NCBI GenBank assembly: GCA_964623885.1
Contig: CAZUVM010000171.1
Coordinates: 1-35,401 of the forward strand
DNA: 35,401 nucleotides
Source: CAZUVM01 sp964623885
GTDB taxonomy: Bacteria; Verrucomicrobiota; Verrucomicrobiia; Limisphaerales; UBA8199
Direction: 5' to 3'
Shown here: piece by piece, positions 16,971-26,536 of the stretch
How the letters are laid out: every line of letters starts with the position of its first letter
Numbering within the stretch: position 1 is the first letter of the stretch
The notes under the pieces: model-generated
What the model was told of the DNA's origin: nothing
Seen by the model: the letters and a program-made list of their open reading frames with translations, nothing else
The model's database searches: none
Translations under genes and position numbers: made by a program

Positions 16971-17042
16971 CGACTTTGGTGGTAACATTCGCACTCTGAC
17001 GTGTCAATGGATACCAGGTTGAACCGCAAAAATAACTGGCGC

Positions 17043-18128
17043 ATGAATTGGCTTTCGAAACGCCGAGCCAATTCTCTGGTGATGCACCTGTCGTTATTGT
17101 TTGCAATCGGTTGGTTGCTGACCCTTTCCCGCGAGTCCTGGGGAGCAACGCTTAATTCCACCAACGCGATGGGCGGTCCCGAAGCGCGCGTGGTCACTGT
17201 ATGCGATCCTGGAGCAATGGACGCGTTCCGGGCTCGACCCGAAATCGTCCGTCTAATGGTTGATCGCGGTATCACTAAGTTGGCCCGCCGATCGAGTGTC
17301 GCCGAGGCATGGCGCGCCTTCGTCACGACGCAAGACGTCGTTGGCATCAAGGTCTATTCGACGCCGGGCCCTAACAGCGGCACGCGCCCGGCGGTGGTTG
17401 CGGCGATTGTCGAAGGCCTCCTGAGCGCTGGCTTGCCGCCGCGGAACATTCTCGTCTGGGATCGCCAAGCGGGTGATTTGCGGCTGGCAGGTTTTTACGA
17501 CCTGGCCGACCGTTACAGCATCCAGGTGGCCGGCAGCGCCCAGGCGGGCTACGACGAGAAAAACTTCTACGATACTCCATTAATCGGCACCTTGGTCTAT
17601 GGCGATTACGAATTTGGAAAACAAGGTGCTGGATTGGGCCGGAAATCCTATGTGTCAAAACTGGTCAGTCGGCAGATGACAAAAATAATTAACGTCGCCC
17701 CGCTCCTCAACCATAACCAAGCAGGCGTCTCGGGCCTTTTGTACAGCCTCGCCTCCGGCAGCATCGATAATATGGCCCGCTTCGAATCCGATGCCGATCG
17801 CTTGTCACGCGCGATCCCGGAAATTTACGCATTGCCGGCGCTGAGCGATCATGTTGCGCTGAGCATCACCGATGCCCTACTCTGCCAATACGAGGGTGGC
17901 GAACGCGGTTTGCTGCATTATTCGGTCGTTCTGAATGAACTTCGGTTCAGCCGCGACCCCGTTGCGCTCGACACGCTGGCGCTCCAGGACCTCGAACGTC
18001 AACGCCAGACCGCCAATGTCCCTACCCTCAAGGCCAACGCCGACCTTTACAATAACGCGGCCATCCTCGAATTAGGCGTGAGTGACATGAAGCGGATCCA
18101 TGTCGAAACCGTGAATCTGAAAGAATAA
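17043..18128 (+). CDS. Exported DUF362-domain protein
   Basis: 361 residues from MNWLSKRRANSLV. In-frame alternatives are GTG 17001 and ATG 17007. I prefer 17043 because it gives a normal signal peptide (KRR, then LSLLFAIGWLLTL, cleavage near SWGA) and leaves a promoter-sized gap from the divergent TPR gene. The mature protein shows the DUF362 pattern: VVGIKVYSTPGPNSGTRPA, VVAAIVEGLLSAGLPPRNI, and NVAPLLNHNQAGVSG, ending with LDTLALQDLERQR and ILELGVSDMKRI. Some DUF362 proteins carry ferredoxin domains; no Cys cluster is present here. Function unknown. Confidence 0.85.
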   Translation: MNWLSKRRANSLVMHLSLLFAIGWLLTLSRESWGATLNSTNAMGGPEARVVTVCDPGAMDAFRARPEIVRLMVDRGITKLARRSSVAEAWRAFVTTQDVVGIKVYSTPGPNSGTRPAVVAAIVEGLLSAGLPPRNILVWDRQAGDLRLAGFYDLADRYSIQVAGSAQAGYDEKNFYDTPLIGTLVYGDYEFGKQGAGLGRKSYVSKLVSRQMTKIINVAPLLNHNQAGVSGLLYSLASGSIDNMARFESDADRLSRAIPEIYALPALSDHVALSITDALLCQYEGGERGLLHYSVVLNELRFSRDPVALDTLALQDLERQRQTANVPTLKANADLYNNAAILELGVSDMKRIHVETVNLKE

Positions 18129-18133
18129 CCACG

Positions 18134-18170
18134 GCCAACATTTTTAATGTCGATTAACTTTGGCCTTTTC
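18134..18170 (+). terminator. Candidate rho-independent terminator after the DUF362 gene
   Basis: GGCCAA at 18134-18139 pairs with TTGGCC at 18161-18166 and is followed directly by TTTT. A smaller ACATT/AATGT stem lies inside the loop. It begins six bases after the stop codon. The 6-bp stem with a long loop and short U-tract makes this a moderate call. Confidence 0.4.
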
Positions 18171-18262
18171 CTTCTCTGACGGCGGATTCCGAGATTGCCA
18201 AACCTCCTCCGTCAATTATCTTCAACAACAAGTTTTGCGTCCGAACAAGCGATCAATCCTGT

Positions 18263-21130
18263 ATGAATCACCCTCGCCCAAGTTCTTTTTCTTGCGCTGC
18301 TACTCTCATTTCCCTGGCCGCCGGTCTTCTGGTCCCAGTGCTGGCACCAGCGCAAGCCATTTCGCCCGTTTGGGAATACTTGATTAACAACCTGCCTGCC
18401 CCGCTGCCTATCCTTACTAACGCGACGCCCACCAATACCGACCAGGAAATCGGCGACGGCCATTGGCCTATGCCGACCCTTTCCGCGCTAAAACGTTATG
18501 ACGATAACCGCCTCATCCTGGGCATCCGCGAAAACGGAATCAACGAAGCCGACCCAAATCTTACGCCGGCGCAACGGACACTCGCCACCAATTACCCCGA
18601 TCGGTCACTCATCTGGATCAACCCGACCAACGGCGCACCGATGGGGATTGCTCTGGATATTGGACTCTATCCCATCCCTCTAGATGCGGATTTCATTTCC
18701 GCCTCTATTGCCTCCGGCGTAACTGACTTCACCAACCAATACTGGTGGAGTTTCGACGTGTCCGCGGACGGTTACATCTACACCGGCTACAAGAATAAAA
18801 TCATCCGTTACGCGCCGGACGGTTCCGGCGGCATCTCGACGACGCCGCAAGTGGTGTTCACGCTCGACACAAATACGGTCGCCACAGTCCATGGCAACCT
18901 TTATACGAGCGCAGGACGGTTCCCCAAATTGCGTGTGAGCGGCACGGGCACGAATACAGTTTTGCTGGTGGGTGGAAACAGCGGCACGCGCGGTTATTTG
19001 CGGCTGTTCACGACGAATGGAACCACCTTCGCTGCTGGTGCCTTCATGCCCGGCGGATTTGGCAGTGGTGGCGGTGGCGGCGCCAGTTCGCTGGTGCCCA
19101 GCCAGAACCCCGCCAACCCCACTGACCAATGGTCTTATTCATCGAGTTATCCCGGTAACAGCAGTGGCAGCGACTCCAGCCTTTACCGGTTCATCACTAC
19201 AGCACCTTACCTGGATCCGGCCAACAACTTCGTGACCGACGTCTCGTTCGTCGCTCAGCCAGACGGCAGCTCCAACGCCGTTCATTATGCCGCGCACTTT
19301 ATCGGCGATGTCGACGCCAATTCGGCGCTGAATTATGTTGTCGTTTACAGCACCCCTTCCTACAACTCCATCGGGCTCGGAATTCCGCAAACACCGGGCT
19401 GGCTCGCGATTCATGACTCACAAACCGGAAAACTCATCGGCTCCTACCGCCTCAACGTGACCGAGGCCGACGAACTCCTATCGCTCGACCAGGCCGCCTT
19501 GTTCCAATCCACCATTGGTTATGTCACGCTCAGCGTCCCGACAAATGGCCCGGTTGAAATCCTGTGGTCCAGCCCGGTGTATGGCTATGGGCGTTATTTG
19601 GTGTCTGATAACGCCAAGCGGTTTGCTCTCGACAAAACGATAAATGCTGTTTGGGAGTACCTTGACGGCCCCACCAACGCCGTTTGGCCGATCATCAACG
19701 ATCATGTCGATTCGGGCGCGCCGGTGCCGAACAATAACACCGCCACCATGACCATGTTGTCCGGCCTCAAACGCTACGACGCCAACCGCCTCCTGCTTGC
19801 CATCCGCGACAACGGCATTAACGAAACCGTTTCCCACAACACCAACCTTGCCCAGCAATTTCCCGATCGTTCCTTCCAATGGGTCGATGCCGCCACCGGA
19901 AAACCGCTCGGCACCGCATTTGTCGTGGATTACGCCGCGCTGGGTTTTCCCGACATTACTCAGAATAGGCTGCAGAACATGGCCTTTGGCGTCGATGCTG
20001 GCGGAGTCGTTTATGTTGGTGTGGCCGATAAAATCTTCCGCTACGTTCCAGCCGCTGACGGAACAGATTTTCTCGCTCCCACCGTTGCCTTTGATGCCTC
20101 GACTGCCCAGGTGAACTACAGCGCCGATATGCTTTTCGCCAACTTCCGCATCACCGGCTCAGGCCCAAATACCGTGATGTTGGTTGGCAACAAAGACTGG
20201 TACGGCCCGGATGGCTACTGGCATCTCATTACTAGCGACGGCACCAATTTCAGCCTGGGCGGATCCGAGTTCACACAATACGACAGCTCCGATGGTGGTG
20301 GTAACAGCTCTATTGTCCCGGACCCGGCTAATTCATCCGACAACATCTTTTATGACACAAAGTACCCGTCCACCAGCAACGGTGTGGATTCGACGCTTGG
20401 GCGAAGACGGCAAGTTGGCGGCGCGGGCCCGTTCATAGCTGAGAGCTGGACACCACAACAACTTGCTTCTGCAAGCATTACCAATTCCAGCGAAATGCTT
20501 TATCGCACGTACTTTCTGACTGACGTGCAAACCCTGCCCGGGCTGGACTACGTGGTCGCCTTCAGCACGCCCAGTTACAACACTTACGCTACCACTTACC
20601 CACCGGATCCAAACATCTACAATGGCGGCGGCAGTGCTGTCTCCAACGCCCTGCTCGGAGCCTCTTCCGCGATGCCTAATTACCAACCCGGGTGGCTGGC
20701 TATTCATGACCAGGCCACCGGCAATGTTCGTGGTCTGCACCTGTTGAACGCTACCGAGGCTCTGACATTAATCCCGGATTACCCGTTCCCGCAGCCACAC
20801 GCCGATACGACCATGGGCAATTTTCAGGACGAAATTCCCCAGGGCGGCCTGGAGATGTATCCTCTTGGGAATGGCGCAGAAGTTCTCTGGTGGTCCACCA
20901 CCTACGGCATTGGCCGATATACGATCGATTCCATAGCCTCAACCACGCCGCCGCGCCTTTCAATCAAAAACGTGCCGGGCGGCATGGTACGCCTCGACTG
21001 GACGGGACAAGGTACGCTGCAATTCGCGGCCGACGTTTCAGGCCCCTACACCAGCATTTCGACTGCTATCAGCGGTTACACCTTCGTTCCCGGCTCGGGC
21101 AATAGCTACTTCCGCATTCTCACTCAGTAA
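18263..21130 (+). CDS. Large exported protein with two tandem homologous units
   Basis: 955 residues with a signal peptide (cleavage near APAQA). Two copies of a unit of about 427 residues are clear. Unit 1 starts PVWEYLINNL at residue 35 and unit 2 starts AVWEYLDGPT at 462. Shared landmarks in each: LSALKRYDDNRLILGIRENGINE versus LSGLKRYDANRLLLAIRDNGINE; YPDRSLIWI versus FPDRSFQWV; YIYTGYKNKIIRYAP versus VVYVGVADKIFRYVP; PGWLAIHDSQTGK versus PGWLAIHDQATGN; and YGYGRYLV versus YGIGRYTI. The beta-rich pattern would suit a propeller. The last 60 residues (LSIKNVPGGMVRLDW to SYFRILTQ) resemble a C-terminal module common in exported Verrucomicrobiota proteins. No catalytic motif is recognised. 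Confidence 0.8.
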   Translation: MNHPRPSSFSCAATLISLAAGLLVPVLAPAQAISPVWEYLINNLPAPLPILTNATPTNTDQEIGDGHWPMPTLSALKRYDDNRLILGIRENGINEADPNLTPAQRTLATNYPDRSLIWINPTNGAPMGIALDIGLYPIPLDADFISASIASGVTDFTNQYWWSFDVSADGYIYTGYKNKIIRYAPDGSGGISTTPQVVFTLDTNTVATVHGNLYTSAGRFPKLRVSGTGTNTVLLVGGNSGTRGYLRLFTTNGTTFAAGAFMPGGFGSGGGGGASSLVPSQNPANPTDQWSYSSSYPGNSSGSDSSLYRFITTAPYLDPANNFVTDVSFVAQPDGSSNAVHYAAHFIGDVDANSALNYVVVYSTPSYNSIGLGIPQTPGWLAIHDSQTGKLIGSYRLNVTEADELLSLDQAALFQSTIGYVTLSVPTNGPVEILWSSPVYGYGRYLVSDNAKRFALDKTINAVWEYLDGPTNAVWPIINDHVDSGAPVPNNNTATMTMLSGLKRYDANRLLLAIRDNGINETVSHNTNLAQQFPDRSFQWVDAATGKPLGTAFVVDYAALGFPDITQNRLQNMAFGVDAGGVVYVGVADKIFRYVPAADGTDFLAPTVAFDASTAQVNYSADMLFANFRITGSGPNTVMLVGNKDWYGPDGYWHLITSDGTNFSLGGSEFTQYDSSDGGGNSSIVPDPANSSDNIFYDTKYPSTSNGVDSTLGRRRQVGGAGPFIAESWTPQQLASASITNSSEMLYRTYFLTDVQTLPGLDYVVAFSTPSYNTYATTYPPDPNIYNGGGSAVSNALLGASSAMPNYQPGWLAIHDQATGNVRGLHLLNATEALTLIPDYPFPQPHADTTMGNFQDEIPQGGLEMYPLGNGAEVLWWSTTYGIGRYTIDSIASTTPPRLSIKNVPGGMVRLDWTGQGTLQFAADVSGPYTSISTAISGYTFVPGSGNSYFRILTQ

Positions 21131-21150
21131 CAGGCTCATTTTTGACGGTC

Positions 21151-21177
21151 GATAGGGACGCCGTCCTCGGCGTCTCC
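21151..21177 (+). repeat. GGGACGCCG hairpin repeat, copy A
   Basis: GATAGGGACGCCGTCCTCGGCGTCTCC is split as left arm GGGACGCCG, loop TCCT and right arm CGGCGTCTCC. It lies just downstream of the large exported protein gene. Two related copies occur at 27833-27897 and 27984-28010. The arms are imperfectly self-complementary, so the transcript would form a short hairpin. Confidence 0.65.
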
Positions 21178-21308
21178 AATCTCATTTGCGTTGTGGTGGC
21201 GGCTAACGACACGCTCGCCCTTCCTTAATTGAGGCATGCACCAGACCTGCGAATCCTCTGGACAAAACCGGCCCACGGACGTTCGATGGCCGTTGATTTG
21301 AGCCAATT

Positions 21309-22724
21309 ATGAAACCAAACCAAGTGGCGCCGTCGGTTAGTCACACCTTTACCATGCGGTTGAATTATCCCAACGGCATCGGGATGTTCGCTCGCATTGC
21401 CCAGGTGATCGGCCGTCATGGCGGCGATCTCGGCGGCATTGATATAGTCTCTGGCGATAACAAGACCATGACGCGCGACGTCACCGTGCGCGCGCGGAAC
21501 CAGGACCACGTCCAGGATATCGTCGGCTCGGTTCGCGCCGTCCCTCAGGTCAAGGTGGTCAATGTTTCCGATCGCGTTTTCCTGCTGCACCTCGGCGGCA
21601 AAATCGCCCTGCAAAACAAGGTGCCCGTCACCACTCGCGATACGCTTTCGATGGCTTACACTCCGGGCGTGGCCCGCGTTTCGATGGCGATTGCTGAAGA
21701 TCGCAAGAGGGCCTGGCAACTCACCATCAAAGGCAATTCTGTTGCCGTCGTGAGCGACGGCACTGCAGTCCTGGGGCTCGGCGATATCGGCCCCGAAGCT
21801 GCCATGCCGGTTATGGAAGGCAAGGCGATGCTTTTCAAAGAATTTGCCAATATCGATGCCTACCCGATCTGCCTGAGAACCAAAAAAACCGACGAGATCG
21901 TCGCGGCGGTTGAAGCGCTCGCAGTCGGCTTTGGCGGAATCAACCTTGAGGACATCTCCGCTCCACGCTGTTTTGAAATAGAAGAAAAACTGCAGCAACG
22001 CCTGGATATTCCTGTGTTTCACGATGACCAGCACGGTACGGCTGTGGTTGTTTTGGCCGCGCTCCTCAACTCGCTGAGGCTCACCGGCCAAAAGTTGCCG
22101 CGACTTCGAATAGTGATCTCGGGCGCAGGCGCCGCCGGCACTGCCATTACCAAGATGCTCCTGAACGCCGGCGCCCGCGACATCGTGATCTGCGACCGGC
22201 AAGGCTGCGTGTGCAAAGAACGCTCCGACTTGAATTCCAGCAAAGCCTGGCTGGCGGCCCACACCAATCCGCGCGCGCTGCGTGGTTCGCTGGAAAATGC
22301 GTTGAAGAAAGCCGATGTGTTTATCGGCGTTTCCGGCCCGGGCACCGTCAGCGCACGGGCGCTCAAACGCATGGCGGCTAAGCCCATCGTCTTCGCCTTG
22401 GCCAATCCAATCCCGGAAATCATGCCGGAGGAAGCCGGACGCGCTCACATCATCGCCACTGGCCGGAGCGATTATCCAAACCAAATCAATAACGTGCTGG
22501 CTTTCCCGGGGATTTTCCGCGGCGCGCTAAACGTCCGCGCGCGCCAGATCAACGAAGCGATGAAATTGGCCGCTGCTCACGCCATCGCCAACTGCGTTCC
22601 GCGGCGCCAACTCAATTCCGAATACATTGTTCCCAGCGTCTTCAACCGCGATGTCGTCACGCAGGTTGCCACAGCAGTGGAACGGGCGGCCCTCAAAACC
22701 GGTGTGGCGCGAAAAAAGCGATAA
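21309..22724 (+). CDS. NAD(P)-dependent malic enzyme with N-terminal ACT domain
   Basis: 471 residues. Converts malate to pyruvate and CO2 with reduction of NAD(P), linking the TCA cycle with pyruvate. Residues about 12-87 form an ACT domain (MRLNYPNGIGMFARIAQVIG, GGIDIVSGDNKTMTRDVTV), which probably binds an amino acid or similar effector. The malic enzyme core has LSMAYTPGVARVSMAI (catalytic Tyr), VVSDGTAVLGLGDIGPEAAMPVMEGKA in the substrate region, FHDDQHGTAVV for metal and substrate, the Rossmann motif VISGAGAAGTAITK near residue 271, and ALANPIPEI. No phosphotransacetylase domain is fused, unlike MaeB. The cofactor preference cannot be fixed from sequence alone. The ribosome site is weak. 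Confidence 0.93.
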   Translation: MKPNQVAPSVSHTFTMRLNYPNGIGMFARIAQVIGRHGGDLGGIDIVSGDNKTMTRDVTVRARNQDHVQDIVGSVRAVPQVKVVNVSDRVFLLHLGGKIALQNKVPVTTRDTLSMAYTPGVARVSMAIAEDRKRAWQLTIKGNSVAVVSDGTAVLGLGDIGPEAAMPVMEGKAMLFKEFANIDAYPICLRTKKTDEIVAAVEALAVGFGGINLEDISAPRCFEIEEKLQQRLDIPVFHDDQHGTAVVVLAALLNSLRLTGQKLPRLRIVISGAGAAGTAITKMLLNAGARDIVICDRQGCVCKERSDLNSSKAWLAAHTNPRALRGSLENALKKADVFIGVSGPGTVSARALKRMAAKPIVFALANPIPEIMPEEAGRAHIIATGRSDYPNQINNVLAFPGIFRGALNVRARQINEAMKLAAAHAIANCVPRRQLNSEYIVPSVFNRDVVTQVATAVERAALKTGVARKKR

Positions 22725-22844
22725 TTGATCTTCTTATCGACCGCCGGAAGCGACTGCACGCGTAGCGCGGGCGTCCTCGCTTGCGAATTCTGAGTCTGCT
22801 GCCAGCCCGGATACTTATGAGGCTCCGTATGGTCTGCAGCCCGT

Positions 22845-24143
22845 TCAGTTCGCAGCCGCTTGAGCGCTTAACTGAGCCGCAACCAGCCCCCTGCCCTCAC
22901 TTGAGAGCTCCAGGGTCTCGATGCTTCGCGCGGCGGCGAGGTCCCCGCGATCGAGTTGTTGGCGGAATTGCCGCAACAGGTCAGCGCAGAGCTCCGGCCG
23001 CTCGAGCGGGATCATATGCATGGTATCGGCTAACAAGACCAACCGGGCATTGGGAAGCTGGTCGTTTAGCTTGTGGCCAATCGGTTCCGGCAATGTCTGG
23101 TCGCATTTACCCCACACTAGTAGGCAAGGCACCGTTACGTTGCGATACCCCGCTTCCAGTGGCCGAACGGCAGCCCAATCCACCTGTTTGCCAAACGTCC
23201 GCCAGGGGACGGCTTCCACCATGATTTGCTGCATGGCGCGCCGATGCGCCCCGTCCTGCAGCAGGTGCACACCTTCCTCAGCGAGTTCACGCGACGCCCA
23301 TTCCGGGTTCACGAACCCATCCTGAACTGACCGCGCCACTTTGCTCTGCAATATCTGCAGCATGCTGCCTATGCGCGCTTTCACCGGATCGATGCCCAGG
23401 AAAGACCACCACGTCTCGGTCGCCTGCGTCACGACCACATCCCCGGGTGCAAATAAGGTCAGCCCGTCAACCCGGCTGAGCACAGCCGCGTGATTTTGGC
23501 GAACCGCATCATCCACGAACATCCGCAATACCACCATTCCGCCCATCGAGTGCCCCACCAGTACGAGGCGCGACACCTGCGGCCGCGCTGCCAATCGTCC
23601 CTCCAGCGCCTGTAACACCCGATCGGCCAGCGCCCTCGTGCTGTAACCTCCCCTCCCAATTCGTTTCGGCTCCAGGCATTCGCTCGCGCCGCAGCCCGGC
23701 AAATCCACCAGCCACATCTCGCTTTCACCATTCAACGCCCCGGCCAAATATCGCCAGTCTTTCCCTTCACTAAAAATCCCGTGGACGCACACGTACACAG
23801 TTGTGCTCGCACCCCGGTTGATTTCATGCACCGCTACCCCGGCGGGAACGTTGCTGTAAACTGTAGGGACAACAAAGGTTTGTTTCGGCAATTCCGCCCA
23901 TTTTGCAACCAGCGGTGCGAACGCGGGGACTTCTGTTTCGGCGGGTAACCGCTGCTCGGCGGAACGACGAGTTTGCAGTTCCATCAATGCCTGGGCGCCC
24001 TTGGCTTCTGTGTTGCGAACTCGTTGTGTTGCACCAACTCCGAGTGAATCAGCGCCATATGCGGTGGGTACCAAAACGTCGGAAGCGTTCATCAACACCA
24101 GCGTTCCGACCGCGAGTGAAATCAGAGTTGGGTTGTTCATCAT
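22845..24143 (-). CDS. Exported alpha/beta hydrolase
   Basis: 432 residues with AAGGAG five bases before the ATG. An N-terminal signal peptide is likely (ISLAVGTLVLMNA, cleavage near AYGA). The hydrolase fold is complete: oxyanion-hole HGIFSEG after strand TTVYVCV, nucleophile elbow GHSMGG with Ser199, acid residue in WGKCDQTLP (Asp348) and catalytic His in TMHMIPLERP (His376). A lid of about 120 residues is inserted after the elbow. This is the pattern of alpha/beta hydrolases such as haloalkane dehalogenase-like esterases and lactonases; substrate unknown. It is divergent from the sigma-54 activator and may be its target, which is inference. Confidence 0.85.
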   Translation of the reverse strand: MMNNPTLISLAVGTLVLMNASDVLVPTAYGADSLGVGATQRVRNTEAKGAQALMELQTRRSAEQRLPAETEVPAFAPLVAKWAELPKQTFVVPTVYSNVPAGVAVHEINRGASTTVYVCVHGIFSEGKDWRYLAGALNGESEMWLVDLPGCGASECLEPKRIGRGGYSTRALADRVLQALEGRLAARPQVSRLVLVGHSMGGMVVLRMFVDDAVRQNHAAVLSRVDGLTLFAPGDVVVTQATETWWSFLGIDPVKARIGSMLQILQSKVARSVQDGFVNPEWASRELAEEGVHLLQDGAHRRAMQQIMVEAVPWRTFGKQVDWAAVRPLEAGYRNVTVPCLLVWGKCDQTLPEPIGHKLNDQLPNARLVLLADTMHMIPLERPELCADLLRQFRQQLDRGDLAAARSIETLELSSEGRGLVAAQLSAQAAAN

Positions 24144-24228
24144 GCCAACTCCTTGGCACTCCTGATGCCGCCTGCTTATTCATCAGCCTTCTCTTACATA
24201 AGCGTTTAATGCAGAGGGTGTTTTGTAG

Positions 24229-24258
24229 ATTCTCCTGACCTGTGAGCTCCGGGAGAAT
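24229..24258. promoter_or_regulatory. Inverted repeat in the hydrolase/sigma-54 activator divergent region
   Basis: ATTCTCC at 24229-24235 and GGAGAAT at 24252-24258 form a perfect 7-bp inverted repeat with a 16-base spacer, between two divergent genes. The arrangement would suit an activator binding site upstream of either promoter. No sigma-54 -24/-12 element (TGGCAC-N5-TTGC) is apparent nearby, so the link is weak. Confidence 0.25.
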
Positions 24259-24358
24259 TTGTGGGGCGCGGTAATTATTTCGGGAAATACTTCCGATCCA
24301 ATGATATTCAAATGCTTATTTTCTTGTCCACGTCCCCTAATTTTTGCAAAATCACGCC

Positions 24359-26236
24359 ATGGCATCGCTGCGTCAAGGTGCGATGGCTCCTGAACCGCGG
24401 GTGGACGACCGCAGTCCGTACGCCGCTGCGGCGGCGGCTGTGCGAGCCACTTCGCAATTGGCTCCGAATCTTGGGAACGAGGAGGCCGTCTGGACCGCGT
24501 TTGCCAAATGGCGCAATGCGAACCTCGCGGAGTACTTGTTGACCTTGCGCCGCACGCAGCATTCTCTCTTCTATTATCAGCTCCAGCATCTCTACGAATT
24601 CTGTACCGAACAAGTGCCTGCAGATTACCGCGAGCAATTTTGCTTTCTCGCCGGCCGCAGTTTTGGCCAGGCCACGCTGAGCGAGACCCTGTTTCCACTG
24701 CTTCAGGTAGCACTGGCCAAGCCGGGCCAGTTTCAGGCAACTGTCGCCGAGATGATTCGCATGTACCTGCATCGGTTCGCCGGCACCAAGTACCGTCTCG
24801 TGCCCGAATTCGAGCCGGGGCAGATTCGGTTAATCCTGCAGGATCGTTATTCCGAAATCGTCGCGCAGAACCTGAAGCAGTACGGGCTCGACCCGCTACG
24901 CTGTTTTAGGAACAGCTTCCATTTCATCTCCGGCGCCGTAGATTATTTCGCCTCGCGCATCGTTCGCGGTTACCAAACCCTGCCCTTCGGGTTTCAATGC
25001 GACCGCCAACGCGGCATCATCTGCTTGCCGGTCGGCGAAACCAGCGCGTTCGACTACGAGCGCCTGCTCGAAACTCTGCTCGCCTTTATCTACGAGGTTC
25101 AAGCCCGCCAACGTTCCGATTCGGAGGAACACCAGCTTCAAAACGATCTCGTGGTCGCTTCACCCTTGATGCGGCAGGCTTGGGACAAGGTCCTCCGCGC
25201 CAGTCGCTCGGATGAAGTCGTCCTGCTGCTCGGCGAATCCGGAACGGGGAAAACCTTTATCGCCCGCAAAATCCACTCGCTCTCGCCACGCCGCGACGGC
25301 CCGTTCATTCATGTCGGCCTGACTTCCGACCTCGGCTCGGACAACATCATCCAGTCCAATCTGTTCGGTCATGAACGCGGGGCGTTCACCGGCGCCACCG
25401 AACAAAAACAAGGGCTGTTTAGCCTGGCCGATGGCGGCACCATCCTCCTCGATGAAATTGGCGATGCCTCACCCGAGCTTCAATCCAAGCTTCTCCGCGT
25501 TATTGACACGTCCACTTTTCGTCGGCTGGGGGGCGTGCACGATATCCAGGTTAACGTGCGCATCATCGCCGCCACCCACCAACCGCTCGAAGCCATGGCC
25601 GGTGAAGGCAAATTCCGCCGCGACCTTTACTACCGCCTTAACGTCATTCCCATCCGCGTGCCGCCGCTGCGCGATCAACCTGAATCCATCCCTGCCCTGG
25701 CCGAATTCCTGCTTGGCCGGCTCATGCGCGCTCAACGGCGCCCGGCTGGCAAGCTTTCCCCCGAGCTGCTCTCCCTGCTCTGCCGCTATCCTTGGCCGGG
25801 AAACATCCGCGAGCTCGAACACGCCCTCCGGCACGCCCTCGCCATGGGAGAAAGTGATGCCCTCACGCTCGCCGATTTTCCCGAAACTGTGCGAGCGCAT
25901 TTTCGCCATGACCCTCAGCCTGGGCCGCAACAGCCCAAACCAAACCGCCTCGAAATCATCGATCGCGAAGCGCTGCGTTTGGCCATCCGCGCCAGCAATC
26001 CGAAAGACGTAATCGCAAGCGATAACGGCCAGGTTCTTCCGTGCCACATTGATTACGCCAAACGCATTTATCTCGAAGCTCTGATCGAAGAATGCCAGGG
26101 CGACCTCTCCTTAATCGGCCATTATTGGGATCATCATTCCGAGAAGACATTACGCGCTCTCATTCACCGCCTGGGCCTCGCAGCGTCGCTTCAAACCGCC
26201 CGCGCCACCCCGCGCCAATCGCCTGCAGCTGCGTGA
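24359..26236 (+). CDS. Sigma-54-dependent transcriptional activator with unrecognised N-terminal domain
   Basis: 625 residues from ATG 24359; a TTG five codons earlier is also in frame. The central AAA+ domain (about residues 265-500) has Walker A GESGTGKT at 292-299, the sigma-54 contact loop GAFTGA at 341-346, Walker B GGTILLDEIGD and arginine-finger region FRRDLYYRLNVIPI. WPGNIRELEH precedes the C-terminal Fis-type helix-turn-helix, which is split from the AAA+ domain by a linker and reads AKRIYLEALIEECQGDLSLIGHYWDHHSEKTLRALIHRLGL. The first 260 residues match no receiver, GAF or PAS domain I recognise; they are helical and contain FCFLAGRSFGQATLSE. The protein activates sigma-54 promoters in response to an unknown signal. 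Confidence 0.88.
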   Translation: MASLRQGAMAPEPRVDDRSPYAAAAAAVRATSQLAPNLGNEEAVWTAFAKWRNANLAEYLLTLRRTQHSLFYYQLQHLYEFCTEQVPADYREQFCFLAGRSFGQATLSETLFPLLQVALAKPGQFQATVAEMIRMYLHRFAGTKYRLVPEFEPGQIRLILQDRYSEIVAQNLKQYGLDPLRCFRNSFHFISGAVDYFASRIVRGYQTLPFGFQCDRQRGIICLPVGETSAFDYERLLETLLAFIYEVQARQRSDSEEHQLQNDLVVASPLMRQAWDKVLRASRSDEVVLLLGESGTGKTFIARKIHSLSPRRDGPFIHVGLTSDLGSDNIIQSNLFGHERGAFTGATEQKQGLFSLADGGTILLDEIGDASPELQSKLLRVIDTSTFRRLGGVHDIQVNVRIIAATHQPLEAMAGEGKFRRDLYYRLNVIPIRVPPLRDQPESIPALAEFLLGRLMRAQRRPAGKLSPELLSLLCRYPWPGNIRELEHALRHALAMGESDALTLADFPETVRAHFRHDPQPGPQQPKPNRLEIIDREALRLAIRASNPKDVIASDNGQVLPCHIDYAKRIYLEALIEECQGDLSLIGHYWDHHSEKTLRALIHRLGLAASLQTARATPRQSPAAA

Positions 26237-26536
26237 AACTACGAACTGACCCCTGACCTCTCGTTTCACGTTTCATTCCGCACTCCCTCCTCTTCCTCGT
26301 CCTCCTCCTCGTCCTCGTCCTGCGTTTCATGCTTAGGGTCGGGGGTGAGGTGGCTTTTCACGTTTCACGCACTTGTCGCGCCGAAGCAGAGCGAAGGCGG
26401 ATCACCTTTCCCATCCTGTCATCCTGTCTTTCCTCCGACTTAAAAAATTCACAATTCCTGTCCTGGCAGGGTCCCTTGCTTCGTCGTATTATTGACCGAA
26501 CAACACATTTAATGGTCATAAGAAGACAAACACATT
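26237..26536. other. Intergenic region with simple sequence, no gene seen
   Basis: About 300 bases between the sigma-54 activator and the YCII gene. It contains a CTCCTCTTCCTCGTCCTCC-like simple repeat near 26281-26325, two copies of CACGTTTCA (near 26266 and 26357), CATCCTGTCATCCTGTC, and TGACCCCTGACCTCT, a string similar to TGACCCTGACCTCT near 4668. The promoter of the ECF42 module should be here, but I cannot fix a convincing site. Confidence 0.55.

Noticed and set aside
24183..24358. Sigma-54 -24/-12 promoter between the hydrolase and the activator
   Set aside because: A TTGCA occurs at 24344, but no GG dinucleotide element is correctly spaced upstream.
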